Assembly: GCF_003991425.1 (NCBI RefSeq)
Contig: NZ_CP034346.1
Coordinates: 4,873,501-4,937,500 of the forward strand
Origin: Paenibacillus lutimineralis
GTDB taxonomy: Bacteria; Bacillota; Bacilli; Paenibacillales; Paenibacillaceae
Length of the DNA stretch: 64,000 bases
Direction of reading: 5' to 3'
The notes beneath the pieces were generated by a model, which saw nothing but the letters and a program-made list of their open reading frames with translations, searched no databases and was not told where the DNA came from. The position numbers were made by a program, and so were the translations under genes. Positions 1 to 9,100 of the stretch are shown one piece after another; positions within the stretch are counted from its first letter, which is position 1, and the number at the start of each line of letters is the position of its first letter.

Positions 1-333
1 AACCCATTCGTACAAGGCATAATCCCTGTCGGTCAATTGATCCTCGACCGGGACGTTCAGCTCGGATTGTCTGGCAACGACATGAATCTCTTCTCCTGTC
101 ACAACCATTTGAACGTCGATATACTTGGCGTGATGCTCCGATTTACGTTCCTGCGGAACCACGGTGTTGGCTTGTTGAATCATAGCGAACATGTCATCCC
201 CAAGAAGGCTATACGTCCCAATGTCAGCATTCTCCAAATCTGTCGTGCGCAAGTAATCCACTGCTTTGTGCAGAATTGGGGCATATGCCCATTTCTCTTT
301 CTCCCATTTGCTCAAATCTCCAAGAATCATCAT
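1..333 (-). CDS. YhcH/YjgK/YiaL (DUF386) family protein, 3' end outside the window
   Basis: The reading frame runs leftwards from ATG at 333 and is still open at base 1, so the C-terminal part is missing. The visible 111 residues start MMILGDLSKW and include the stretch SEHHAKYIDVQMVVTGEE, which is the metal-site region typical of the YhcH/YjgK/YiaL cupin-like family (relatives of EbgC). Members are usually about 150 residues and are linked to sugar or sialic-acid catabolism, but their reactions are poorly defined. A strong ribosome site (GGAGGG, read on the minus strand) lies 5 bases upstream of the 333 start; an in-frame ATG at 330 is an alternative. Only 16 bases separate it from the stop of the RraA-like gene upstream, so the two are almost certainly co-transcribed. 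Confidence 0.8.
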   Translation of the reverse strand, partial: MMILGDLSKWEKEKWAYAPILHKAVDYLRTTDLENADIGTYSLLGDDMFAMIQQANTVVPQERKSEHHAKYIDVQMVVTGEEIHVVARQSELNVPVEDQLTDRDYALYEWV

Positions 334-349
334 GAATCCCTCCTTCCTC

Positions 350-1093
350 TTACCATTCTCCCGAAGTGCCGAACCTGTTCTTCACATTCACGCCAAATTG
401 TCTGCCTGACGCATCGATCCCCGCCAGCAGCTCCTCGATCGTCTTTCCTGATCCACTGCGTGCCGCCGGTATCACCGTGCTGCACTCATTTCCGTCCATA
501 AACACTGAAGCCTCCAATAATCGGACTTCATCTTCCTCCGGGATGACCATAAAACCATGCTTGTCAGCATGAATAAGCTGGCCAGGCTGAACTTTGCAGC
601 CAAATACCTCGACCTCGATCCCCCAGCGAACAGGTGTACTGAATGCATGACCGACGCATGTTCTCCGGGCTATGGCTTTGAAGCCAGCGTTGTTCATTTC
701 ATCGGTGTCTCGGATCGCTCCGTCCGTGATGGTGCCTACACAGCCCAATGCGTGATGGATGTTGCTGTTCACCTCGCCCCAGAACGCGCCGATCACACGT
801 GGTTTATCCAGATCCTGCACGACGACAATCTTTGGCCCGGGCACGCTGGCCACATACTTGCGATATTCGCTCCATGCATTCGGATGATTCTTGGGGTGAT
901 CCGGATTACTCGGTTCGAATTGCACCGTAACCGCATAGCCGACCATTGGCCCCATGTGCGGCATGAAGTCGTGGCTTTCCTCAAGATTGAAGCCCTGCGT
1001 AATATCATTCTGCGTGATCACCTCCCACCCGTTGTAGACCGTGGGCGTATTCCAACGCTTCAGCTTCAGCAGATCCGCATAAGATAATGTCAT
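350..1093 (-). CDS. RraA-like / HMG aldolase family protein
   Basis: A 247-residue protein of the RraA/demethylmenaquinone-methyltransferase-like fold, which includes 4-hydroxy-4-methyl-2-oxoglutarate aldolases and RNase E inhibitor RraA. The diagnostic block GCVGTITDGAIRDTDEM is present near residue 117-133, with the Arg-Asp pair that binds the divalent metal and the keto-acid in the aldolases. Length is somewhat above the 160 residues of RraA itself, matching the longer RraA-like enzymes of sugar-acid pathways. Start ATG 1093 has a GAGAGG ribosome site about 10 bases upstream. It leads a two-gene operon with the YhcH-family gene, suggesting a role in catabolism of a sugar acid; the substrate cannot be read from the sequence. 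RNA-degradation control is unlikely, because Bacillota lack a classical RNase E. Confidence 0.75.
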   Translation of the reverse strand: MTLSYADLLKLKRWNTPTVYNGWEVITQNDITQGFNLEESHDFMPHMGPMVGYAVTVQFEPSNPDHPKNHPNAWSEYRKYVASVPGPKIVVVQDLDKPRVIGAFWGEVNSNIHHALGCVGTITDGAIRDTDEMNNAGFKAIARRTCVGHAFSTPVRWGIEVEVFGCKVQPGQLIHADKHGFMVIPEEDEVRLLEASVFMDGNECSTVIPAARSGSGKTIEELLAGIDASGRQFGVNVKNRFGTSGEW

Positions 1094-1128
1094 CTCGAAT
1101 TCATCCTCTCTTGCTCGAATTGAATTCT

Positions 1129-1134
1129 ATTATA
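1129..1134 (-). promoter_or_regulatory. Probable -10 box (TATAAT) for the RraA-like operon
   Basis: Reading the minus strand, a perfect TATAAT lies about 35 bases upstream of the ATG at 1093. No convincing TTGACA-like -35 sits 17 bases further up, so activation or a different sigma factor is possible. Confidence 0.4.
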
Positions 1135-1241
1135 AGCGGTGCGTAGTAGAAAGAACTGGCACTTTTTCGTCGGAACCTCTCAGAATTTCGGTTGAACCTT
1201 CGGTTTTGATTTTAAATAAAATATACAGACACGAAATACGC

Positions 1242-1281
1242 AAAAAAAGCGCTTGAAATGGTCATTTGCATTTCAAGCGCT
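1242..1281 (-). terminator. Rho-independent terminator of the M20 peptidase gene
   Basis: A perfect 13-bp stem (AGCGCTTGAAATG pairing with CATTTCAAGCGCT) with an 8-base loop is followed on the minus strand by seven T residues. It begins 40 bases after the peptidase stop and separates that gene from the RraA-like operon. Confidence 0.9.
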
Positions 1282-1320
1282 AATAAAATTTTGCGAATAT
1301 TCAAAACGTTTTAAAAGGCA

Positions 1321-2694
1321 TCACGGCTGCGCTCCGTACCGCTCCAGCACCCGGTAAATCGCATCCGTGCCGAACCCGATCGCTTCTACGGGAATGCGTT
1401 CATCCGCCGCATGAATCAGTTTGGTAAACTGCATGTCCTTGGGAAGCGGCATTGGCAGGAAACCGTAGGTTTGGATACCGAGCCTCGCAAACAATCTTCC
1501 GTCCGTTCCTCCGGGCAGCAGCATCGGTACCGGGACAGCCTCCTTATCCGCTTCTTTCAGCACATCAGACAGCAAATCGAACATCCCCATGTCGGGAGCT
1601 GCGGCGCATGGGTCATGGCGCAGCACTTCCAGCCCGATCGAATCATGAATCGCGAATCGGCGCAGCTCGTCCATAAATTGCTGCGGAGTGACGCCCGGCA
1701 GCGTTCGGCCATCCAGCTCAACCGTAATTTCGCTTGGATGAACATTGATTTTCTCTCCGCCGCGTACGACGGTCGCGCTGACCGTATTACGCAGAAGCGG
1801 GGCGAACGTCCCACCCTTTTCCCCTAGCAGCTTCAGGATAAGGCCGCCCAGCCGGGGACGCAGCAACCCTCTCAGCAGCAGCGCCGGCAGCAGCGGCAGC
1901 GCGGCGGCCATGCCTTCAATCATCAACCGGGCCGCCGGTGCCGCATGTATCGGCAGCTTATTCCTGCTAAGCGATTGAAGCATGTTCCCCAATTGCACCA
2001 TACAGTCGGCTCCCGGTTTGTCCATGGAGCCGTGGCCTCCGTCTCCTCGAATCGTCGCTTTGAGCCAACATAGCTGCTTTTCCGCCACCATAATCGGATA
2101 AAAGGTTTTCCCCAGCGCATGAAACGCGAAGCCGCCAAATTCGCCGAGCGCATACTTTACGCCCGCAAAATAATCGGCATGCCGCTCTACCAGGAAGGAA
2201 GCACCGTACTCGCCCCCTGCTTCCTCGTCGCTGACAATCGCCAGAATGAGATCGCCTCGCAGCGGCAGCTTGTGGACATGAGCGCGGAGGAAAGCCGATA
2301 CGAGCATCGCCACGCCGCCTTTCATATCAAGAGCACCTCGCCCCCAGACGAAGCCGCCCTCGATGTCGCCCCCGAACGGGTCGCGGCTCCAGGCTTGCTT
2401 GCCTGTGCCAACGACGTCGACATGCCCGTACAGCAGTAGCGGCGGTGCCTCCCCGCTGCCCTTGATCCTGGCCAGCAGATTGGGCCGGGCCGGATCAAGC
2501 GCACAGGTCCGCGTCTCAATGCCCGCATCCTCAAGCAGTTGCCGGATATACATGATGCATGCGGCTTCCTCGCCCGGCGGATTGGTTGTATTGAAGCGGA
2601 TCAATGCCTGCAAAATCTCCACGGGAGACGGCAGCTCCGCAGGGCGCCGGGCTCCATCTTGTTCCAACTCGTCATTGTTCAGCCGGATCCCCAT
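1321..2694 (-). CDS. M20 family metallopeptidase (deacetylase/dipeptidase type)
   Basis: A zinc peptidase-like enzyme of the ArgE/DapE/PepV superfamily, 457 residues from the chosen start. Visible signatures are YGHVDVV (metal-binding His and Asp) around residue 90, GRGALDMKGG (bridging Asp) about 30 residues later, and SDEEAGGEYGA with the general-base and metal Glu pair; a dimerisation domain sits in the middle and a late His region (LIHAADERIPVEA) completes the metal site. The frame is open 25 codons further upstream, but that part lies inside the repeat element. ATG at 2694 has a GGAAGGAGC ribosome site with good spacing, so it is preferred. It stands alone between a terminator and the repeat; a link to the neighbouring lipopeptide locus (for example cleaving a precursor) is possible but unsupported. 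Confidence 0.85.
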   Translation of the reverse strand: MGIRLNNDELEQDGARRPAELPSPVEILQALIRFNTTNPPGEEAACIMYIRQLLEDAGIETRTCALDPARPNLLARIKGSGEAPPLLLYGHVDVVGTGKQAWSRDPFGGDIEGGFVWGRGALDMKGGVAMLVSAFLRAHVHKLPLRGDLILAIVSDEEAGGEYGASFLVERHADYFAGVKYALGEFGGFAFHALGKTFYPIMVAEKQLCWLKATIRGDGGHGSMDKPGADCMVQLGNMLQSLSRNKLPIHAAPAARLMIEGMAAALPLLPALLLRGLLRPRLGGLILKLLGEKGGTFAPLLRNTVSATVVRGGEKINVHPSEITVELDGRTLPGVTPQQFMDELRRFAIHDSIGLEVLRHDPCAAAPDMGMFDLLSDVLKEADKEAVPVPMLLPGGTDGRLFARLGIQTYGFLPMPLPKDMQFTKLIHAADERIPVEAIGFGTDAIYRVLERYGAQP

Positions 2695-2716
2695 GACCCC
2701 GCTCCTTCCTAATAAG

Positions 2717-3119
2717 AGGTTGTTCAAAAAGTCCGCTTTTGATAAGAAAACCAATCGAGGCAAATTCAAGGCTGAGCGACCGCGATTCAGAGGTAGGTTT
2801 TCTTGCGATATAGAATTTCATCAACTCCGTTGATAACAATCCTATATCTAACACGAAGTAACACTGAAAGCATATTCGACATCGAATCTTGAATTCAGCT
2901 GGGCCTAAGCAGATGCTTACGAAGTCATGTTTCCTGCGGAAACATCTCAGGTGCTCACGTGCTCATGTACCCACTACAAGCAAATGCTTACGAGGTCGTT
3001 TTCTACGAAAACGTGTAGCTCCGCTCCTCTGACCCTAGCTTCATCCAACTGAAGCGTTTTGAAAAAATGCACATCGGAATCATAAGCTTCGGTGCTGAAA
3101 ACCGACCTTTTTGAACACG
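2717..3119. repeat. Long intergenic repeat, copy A (about 400 bp)
   Basis: It begins with GTTCAAAAAGTCCGCTTTTGAT and ends with GACCTTTTTGAACACGC, so the tips form an inverted repeat. Inside are several perfect short hairpins (for example GTTTCC-TGC-GGAAAC, TTCGA-CA-TCGAA, GTTTTC-TAC-GAAAAC). It fills the space between the stop of the acyltransferase gene (3122) and the M20 peptidase start. Copy B at 18955-19288 has the same sequence blocks in the opposite orientation, and a short copy lies at 47110-47287. No open reading frame of note is present, so it is a MITE-like or structured-RNA repeat rather than an insertion sequence with its own transposase. Confidence 0.8.
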
Positions 3120-3121
3120 CA

Positions 3122-4402
3122 CTATAATAAACTGCCCGAGTATGGCCGATCGGCAGTAGAAATGCCTGGCAAGCCGCGCAGGCCGAACTCACCCTGCAGT
3201 CTGGCAAGTCGCCGCTCCTGCTCTTCGGCGGACGTGCCTTTGGTACGAAACACCGATTCCAGCATCGCCAGCGCTTGTCGAACATGCGCCTCCTCCACTT
3301 GCTCTCCCGTCTCCCGCAGCCGCTCGACCAACTGCTGCACACCGCGGTAAGGCAACACGACGCCTTGTTCATATTCGACCGCGTTCCAGTTGCGGTTGCG
3401 AACACAAGTGGCAATCGCCAGACAACGATACAACAGTTCAATCGAGTATGCTTCCGTTTGCCCGCTTGCGGCAACCAGATTCGCCTCATCCTCCTTGTCG
3501 TCAAAAGCGAATACGCGCAATCCATAGGGTGGAGCCAGACGTTTCAATACATTGCCCGGACCTAGTTCCACGGCAGTTGCAACGCCAATGCTCTTCTGAA
3601 ATGCAAGGACCGCCGGCCAATTGACGGGGTCCGTTAATCCCCTTGCCAGCATACCCGTGATCTCCGCCGTATTCCCGTAAGGCAGCCCCGTCAAGGAGGA
3701 AACTACGGGGAAATCCATTTCTCCAAACGAGACGCGGCTCAGCACTTCGGCAAATTGCGCCGCCGCCGGCGCCATCAACGGGCTATGGAACGGCGCGCTT
3801 ACCTGCAGCGGAATGACTGTGGCCCCATGGGCGGACAGTCTTTCGGACGCTTCATGGACGGCCTCTTTGTGGCCCGAAATCACTGTTTGCGACTCTGAAT
3901 TCATATTCGATACCACAACAATACGGCTTCTGTCTACGCAGGCTGCGCTAACTTCCATGCATACTTTGGCGACAACATCGGGACTCGGCCCATTCACAGC
4001 GGCCATCGCGCCGATCCCCGAAGCGGCGGCCTCTTGCATCAACTCGCCACGGCGGCGTACGAGCCTGAGTGCATCCGGAAACGCTATAGCCCCTGCACAG
4101 GTTAAAGCGGTAATCTCGCCCAGGCTGTGGCCGGCGGCCATCGCAGGTAGGTATCCCCATTCCCCGCTGTAGACGCGGTACATCGCTACGCCAAGCGCAA
4201 GAATAGCAGGCTGGGCATTGTCCGTCCTCGTCAGCTCCGTCATCGTTCCCTCGTACATCAGGCTGTCAAGGCGCATGCCCAGCGCTTCGTTCGCTTCCTC
4301 CATCGTCGCTTTAACAATCGCATGCCGCTCGCTCAGCGCCTTTCCCATCCCGACGCGCTGCGAGCCCTGACCGGGAAACCATATCGCATGTTTGTTCAGC
4401 AT
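3122..4402 (-). CDS. Discrete (trans-acting) malonyl-type acyltransferase
   Basis: A free-standing FabD-like acyltransferase of 426 residues. It carries the N-terminal GQGSQ motif (residues 11-15), the nucleophile motif GHSLGE with the active Ser at residue 93, and APFHSPLM with the catalytic His; a Phe before that His is the pattern of malonyl- rather than methylmalonyl-loading enzymes. The catalytic part covers roughly the first 290 residues and is followed by about 130 residues rich in Arg, Glu and Ala that are not needed for catalysis in FabD and may be a docking tail. The KS module of the hybrid protein at 6182-16423 lacks an integrated acyltransferase, so this protein probably loads its ACP in trans. 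It is the last gene of the biosynthetic operon, 15 bases after the thioesterase gene; its stop abuts repeat copy A. A GAGGAGC ribosome site lies 10 bases before the ATG. Confidence 0.88.
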   Translation of the reverse strand: MLNKHAIWFPGQGSQRVGMGKALSERHAIVKATMEEANEALGMRLDSLMYEGTMTELTRTDNAQPAILALGVAMYRVYSGEWGYLPAMAAGHSLGEITALTCAGAIAFPDALRLVRRRGELMQEAAASGIGAMAAVNGPSPDVVAKVCMEVSAACVDRSRIVVVSNMNSESQTVISGHKEAVHEASERLSAHGATVIPLQVSAPFHSPLMAPAAAQFAEVLSRVSFGEMDFPVVSSLTGLPYGNTAEITGMLARGLTDPVNWPAVLAFQKSIGVATAVELGPGNVLKRLAPPYGLRVFAFDDKEDEANLVAASGQTEAYSIELLYRCLAIATCVRNRNWNAVEYEQGVVLPYRGVQQLVERLRETGEQVEEAHVRQALAMLESVFRTKGTSAEEQERRLARLQGEFGLRGLPGISTADRPYSGSLL

Positions 4403-4417
4403 CTTCCATCACGCTCC

Positions 4418-5140
4418 TCAGGGGTAGATCGGGGCAGGCGCCTCGGTCAGCATTTTGTTTATCACCGCTACAACATCGCGTTCCCGCTCATGCAGGAAAA
4501 AATGTCCGCCTTCAAACAGCATCAGCTCGCATCCTTCCGTCGCATAACGCTCCCATTCACAAAGCGGACCTTTGACACAGTCGTCATCCTTGCCGTTTAA
4601 GACGGTGAGCCGGAGCGGCAGCGGCGGCCGCATCCGATGCTCGTATTCACCAACAAGCTTGAAGTCGGCTCTTAGGATCGGCATAAACATATCCAGCAGC
4701 TCCTGATGTTGGAACAGCTCGCTCGGCATACCCCCGAGCCGTTTCAGTTCCTCAAGAAACTCGCCGTCTGGAAGCATATGGGTTTGGCGAGTCTCCTCCT
4801 GCTCGCAATGTGGCGCGCCTCTGCCGGAGAGGAAGACTGTCGTAGGCAGTGGGAATCCTTCCTCCCGCAGCGCATGCAGGATCTCATACCCAAGTAGACT
4901 GCCCATGCTGTGGCCGAACAAAGCATATGAATCGGAGCCAAGCGCCGTCTCCAGCACCAGTGGCAGCAAATCCCGGACGGCTTCCGCCGCATCCGCATAG
5001 AACGGCTCGCCCATTCGGCTTCCTCTGCCCGCCAGTTCGGCCGGCACCAGGCGCACGGCAGGATGCAGTCGGTTCGTCCAGCGCTTGTACACTTGTGCGG
5101 AGCCTCCTGCATATGGCAAACAAATTAAAGATATCGTCAT
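4418..5140 (-). CDS. Type II thioesterase (GrsT/SrfD-like)
   Basis: A 240-residue alpha/beta hydrolase of the external thioesterase class that accompanies NRPS and PKS lines. The N-terminal ICLPYAGGSAQVYKRW is typical of the group, the nucleophile motif is GHSMGS (Ser near residue 78), and the C-terminal GGHFFLHE supplies the catalytic His. Family members hydrolyse wrong or stalled acyl groups from carrier domains and so keep the line moving. Neither giant synthetase carries a thioesterase domain, so this is the only classical thioesterase in the locus; it might help release product, but the family is normally a proofreader. GGGAGGCGGG upstream of ATG 5140 is a good ribosome site. Confidence 0.9.
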   Translation of the reverse strand: MTISLICLPYAGGSAQVYKRWTNRLHPAVRLVPAELAGRGSRMGEPFYADAAEAVRDLLPLVLETALGSDSYALFGHSMGSLLGYEILHALREEGFPLPTTVFLSGRGAPHCEQEETRQTHMLPDGEFLEELKRLGGMPSELFQHQELLDMFMPILRADFKLVGEYEHRMRPPLPLRLTVLNGKDDDCVKGPLCEWERYATEGCELMLFEGGHFFLHERERDVVAVINKMLTEAPAPIYP

Positions 5141-5176
5141 AATGCCCGCCTCCCGGGTAACAAGTTGACGCGGCCT

Positions 5177-6151
5177 CTACACGCCAGCAGCAAGCGTGGT
5201 CCAGAACGCTTTTTCCTTCGCGAACAAATCGTCCGCGAGTGCCAGCTCTCTGCCCCGTTCGAAGTCCCCTGTCACAAAGCGGTCCTTCAACAGATCCCAT
5301 CCGTCCCTCACTGCGCCAAGCTGGCCGGACAGCGACTCATGCAGCGCTTCACCGATCAACCTCTTCTCCTGCAGGGAGCGGAGCAGCGACGTGTTGGCGA
5401 TATGCCGGTTACAAATGATGTTGACGCCGACAAGGCCATAGGTCAAATGAGCCTGCTTCTTCTCCGGGTCGGAATCTACATTCCACATGCCCTCTATTGA
5501 GAACTCGCTAAGCTCCCTCGTCAGCCGCTCCGCGTTTTCCACCACTTCAGCCAGCTTCAACTCGTAGGGCTGAATCTTTTCTTGCAGATTGTATACGTAG
5601 AAGGCAGGCCCCAAATAGTCCGGGTTCACGTTGTATTCCGAATTGCCGTACGCCTTGAGAAGCCTTTCCTCCGGCACCTCGTGCTCCTCGTAGCCCGCAA
5701 GCGTATCGTCAATGACGTAGAAGACGCCGCGCTCCTTGTCGTATCCGTTAAACAGCGAATAATGATACCAATGGAACTTTTTCCAAGCCATACTGCCCGG
5801 CAGCCAGTCATACAGATCGACGTTTACGCTCAAGTTGCGTCCGCCCGTAAGCATCTCCCTGATTTCCTCCAGCACCGTCTCCTTGCTGCGGAAATGACCA
5901 GGCTCGATATATCGGATCACCTGTGCCAACGGAAATCTAGCCGGGTCGTCCATATAATACAGCGTGTCAATTGTCGGATAGCGGAAGTCCTTGTCCGTTG
6001 CGGCCTCCCACGGATAGTAACGGTAAATGTTCAAATACGCCGCATCACTGTAACTGGGTTCCTCCGACACCGCAATGGAAAACGCCTGGTTCAGCATGCA
6101 GTTCATCCAAAACTCGTTAAATGGTTTCCTCTCCATCGACAGCTTCATCAT
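5177..6151 (-). CDS. BtrH-like (butirosin biosynthesis protein H family) cysteine acyltransferase/peptidase fold
   Basis: A 324-residue protein that I assign to the BtrH N-terminal domain family, whose founder moves an acyl group from a carrier protein onto an aminoglycoside amine. The N-terminus has NCMLNQAF with a candidate catalytic Cys at residue 18. About 120 residues later comes WLPGSMAWKKFHWYHYSLF with candidate catalytic His, then GYDKERGVFYVIDDTLAG with an Asp: the Cys-His-Asp order of papain-like folds. The C-terminal third is helical and of unknown role. It lies directly after the gene for the synthetase that ends in a condensation domain and lacks a thioesterase, so off-loading or transfer of the finished acyl-peptide is a reasonable inference. 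Ribosome site AAGGAGG precedes ATG 6151. Confidence 0.75.
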   Translation of the reverse strand: MMKLSMERKPFNEFWMNCMLNQAFSIAVSEEPSYSDAAYLNIYRYYPWEAATDKDFRYPTIDTLYYMDDPARFPLAQVIRYIEPGHFRSKETVLEEIREMLTGGRNLSVNVDLYDWLPGSMAWKKFHWYHYSLFNGYDKERGVFYVIDDTLAGYEEHEVPEERLLKAYGNSEYNVNPDYLGPAFYVYNLQEKIQPYELKLAEVVENAERLTRELSEFSIEGMWNVDSDPEKKQAHLTYGLVGVNIICNRHIANTSLLRSLQEKRLIGEALHESLSGQLGAVRDGWDLLKDRFVTGDFERGRELALADDLFAKEKAFWTTLAAGV

Positions 6152-6181
6152 TCGCCGCCTCCTTAGGCTCTGAGTATTATT

Positions 6182-9100
6182 TCAATTAAGCTTGCTTGCC
6201 GCAAGCAGAGCACTGATTTTTTTCTTTGCCCCATCTTCAACCAGCGCGCGAATGATCGCCGTATAATCATCCGCCAGCGCACGGACGGTCTCTTTGCGGA
6301 AAAGACTTGTCGCATATTCCAGCGCAAAACTGATCCTGCCGTCTTGCTCACCCGCTTCAAGTGTCAAATCGAATTTACTGACGCCCGGATCGAACTCCTT
6401 AGGGTCGAATTCAATGCCGCCCGAACGATAAGCGACGCGATCGATATTTTGCAAAATAAACATCGTATCGAATAGCGGATTGCGGCTGCGATCCTGTTCG
6501 ATGCCCAGCTTTTGCACCAAATCCTCGAACGGATAATTTTGGTGCTCCAGCGCCCGCAAGACATCCTCATGCAGCTCGGACAAATAATCGCCAACGGTCC
6601 GGTATGATTCTGGGAAGCTGCGAATTGCGACCGTATTGACGAACATCCCGATCAGCCCTTCCAGCCCCGCATGATTGCGACCCGCAACCGGCGTGCCGAT
6701 AATAATATCCTCCTCACCGCTCCATTTGCTCAGCAGCATCGCATAAGCCCCGAGCAGCACCGTATACAACGTCGTCCCGCGCCCCTGCGCAAACGCCTTG
6801 ATCTTGAGCGTCAACTCCTCATCCAGTCTGAAAATGATCAGACCGCCCTCGAAGTTTTGCAGTTCTGGTCTTGGTAAGGCCCCCTTGAGTGCAAGCGTCG
6901 GTAGCTCCCCTTCAAACGCCTCCAGCCAGTAGCGCTCATGCCCCATATAGGCCTCGCTGCCGATTCGTTCTTCTTGCCATACCGTGTAATCCCGGTACTG
7001 GATATCCAGCTCTGGCAGCTCATCACCGCCATACAAAGTGGTCAGTTCCTGCAGCAGGACGCTGACGGAGACGCCGTCGGTAATAATATGATGAAAGTCC
7101 AGCAGCAGCAGATGGCGCTCCTCGCTAAGCGGAATCAATCCGGCCCGGAACAGCGGGAGACTGCCGAGATCAAACGGACGGATAAAGCGCTCCATCAGCT
7201 CGCTGATACCGCCGAACAATCCTTCGTCTCCGCCTTCCTGGAGCAGCTTGCCTGCCGCCATTCTCAGCCTGGCACCCCGTTCCAGCGTAAATATCGGCTC
7301 CGCATGTACACGCTGGCGGAACTCGTCCTCCTCGTGATGGAACGTCGTTCTGAGTGATTCATGGCGGCGCATCATCGCAAGGAAAGCTTCTTCCAGACGC
7401 TCCACATCGAGATTGCCTTGCATATGCACGGCGAACGGCACATGGTACATCGTTGCTTCGCCCGAGATCAGACCCATCATAAATTGGCGGCGCTGTGCCC
7501 TCGACATGGGGTAATGTTCGCGCTCCGGCTGCTTCGGAATGCACGCAGCAGCCACGGTACCGCTAGTGTCCAGATGAGCTGCTAAACCTTCAAGTGTAGG
7601 ATTCATAAAAATATCGCGCAGTGGCATTTGGACGCCAAAGCGTTCTGCAATGCGGCTGACCATGCCCGCCGCCTTCAGGGAATGGCCACCCAGCTCGAAA
7701 AAGCTGTCCTTGGCGCTGATCGCATCCGCACCGAGCAGTTCCTTCCAAATCTCCGCCAGCTTGCGCTCGGTATCCGTCGATAGCGGAACTAGCTCGCGCT
7801 TACCCGTGTCGGCTGGTCCCGGCTTCGGCAGTGCCCTTCTGTCGATTTTGCCCGTTGGCGTAAGCGGAATCGAATCCAGTACAACCATGAAGGCCGGAAC
7901 CATATAAGAAGGCAGCTTGTCCCCGAGATATTCGCGTAACTGCGCGGTCAACCGGTCTAATGGAGCGTCGCCGTCCGGCTCCGTATCCGCTGCCTCGGCG
8001 TTCTGCATGACGACATACGCGCAAAGCGCATATTCCCCATCCTCTTCCTGAAACGCGGTGACGACCGTTTCCTTCACCTGCTCATGGCGAAGCAGCAACT
8101 GCTCAATTTCACCGATTTCAATCCGGTGGCCCCTGATTTTTACCTGGAAATCGCGTCGTCCCGCATAGGCAAACTCGCCATTTTCAAGCCTGCGCCCAAG
8201 GTCACCCGTACGATACATTCGTTCGCCCGGCGCATACGGATTGGGCACAAAAGCGACATCCCATTCAGGATGGCTGAGATACCCTCGCCCGATGCCCAGC
8301 CCGCCGATGCAAATTTCCCCCATCACGCCTGTCGGTTGCATCTTCAGTCCTTCGTCAAGCACCATCATGACGGAACCTTCGATTGGCGTACCGATCGAAA
8401 TGTCTTCGCCTTCGGTCACTTCCCGGATTGAGGTCCACACCGTCGTCTCCGTCGGACCGTACAAATTAAACAATCTGGCTCCCGTAGCGGCGCGCAGCCT
8501 ACCGAGCACATCGGCCGTCAGCGGTTCTGCCCCGATCATCAATATGCTCAGCTTTTGCAAGCCGTCCGTTTCGCCTCGCTGATTCATCCACCATTTGAAG
8601 CGCGACGGTGTTATTTGCAGCACATCGACGCCGTATGAGTCGATCAGAGCTTGCAGCAAAGCGGCGTCGCCCCGTTCCTCTTCGCTCGCAAGTACAATCT
8701 TCATACCCAGCGTGAGCGGAAGCAGATTTTCAACGACAAAAATATCAAAGGAGACCGATGCCATCGCCAGGATGCTCTGGCCCTTCTCGAACGGAATCCG
8801 GTCTCGGAAGCCGCTGATGAAATTCGCCAGCCCGCGATGCTCGATCATCACTCCTTTGGGACGACCGGTCGAGCCCGACGTATACAGCACATACGCCAAA
8901 TGGTCCGGCTTATGGACAAACTCCAGATTACCTCGGTCCGCCGAATACAGCTCCGGATCATCCAGATACCACTCGGCAACGGCTCTCGTTACGACTCCTG
9001 CATTTGCTTTTTCCGTCAGCAGAAGCGCTTCGCCGCAATCCTCAAGCATCCAATCGATCCTCTCTTTCGGGTAAGCGGGATCAATGGCGACATAGGCACC

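Noticed and set aside
1321..2694. M20 peptidase as part of the lipopeptide operon
   Set aside because: It has its own terminator and is separated by repeat copy A; no sequence evidence links them.
2717..3119. Insertion sequence
   Set aside because: There is no transposase frame; only a short non-coding repeat with inverted tips.
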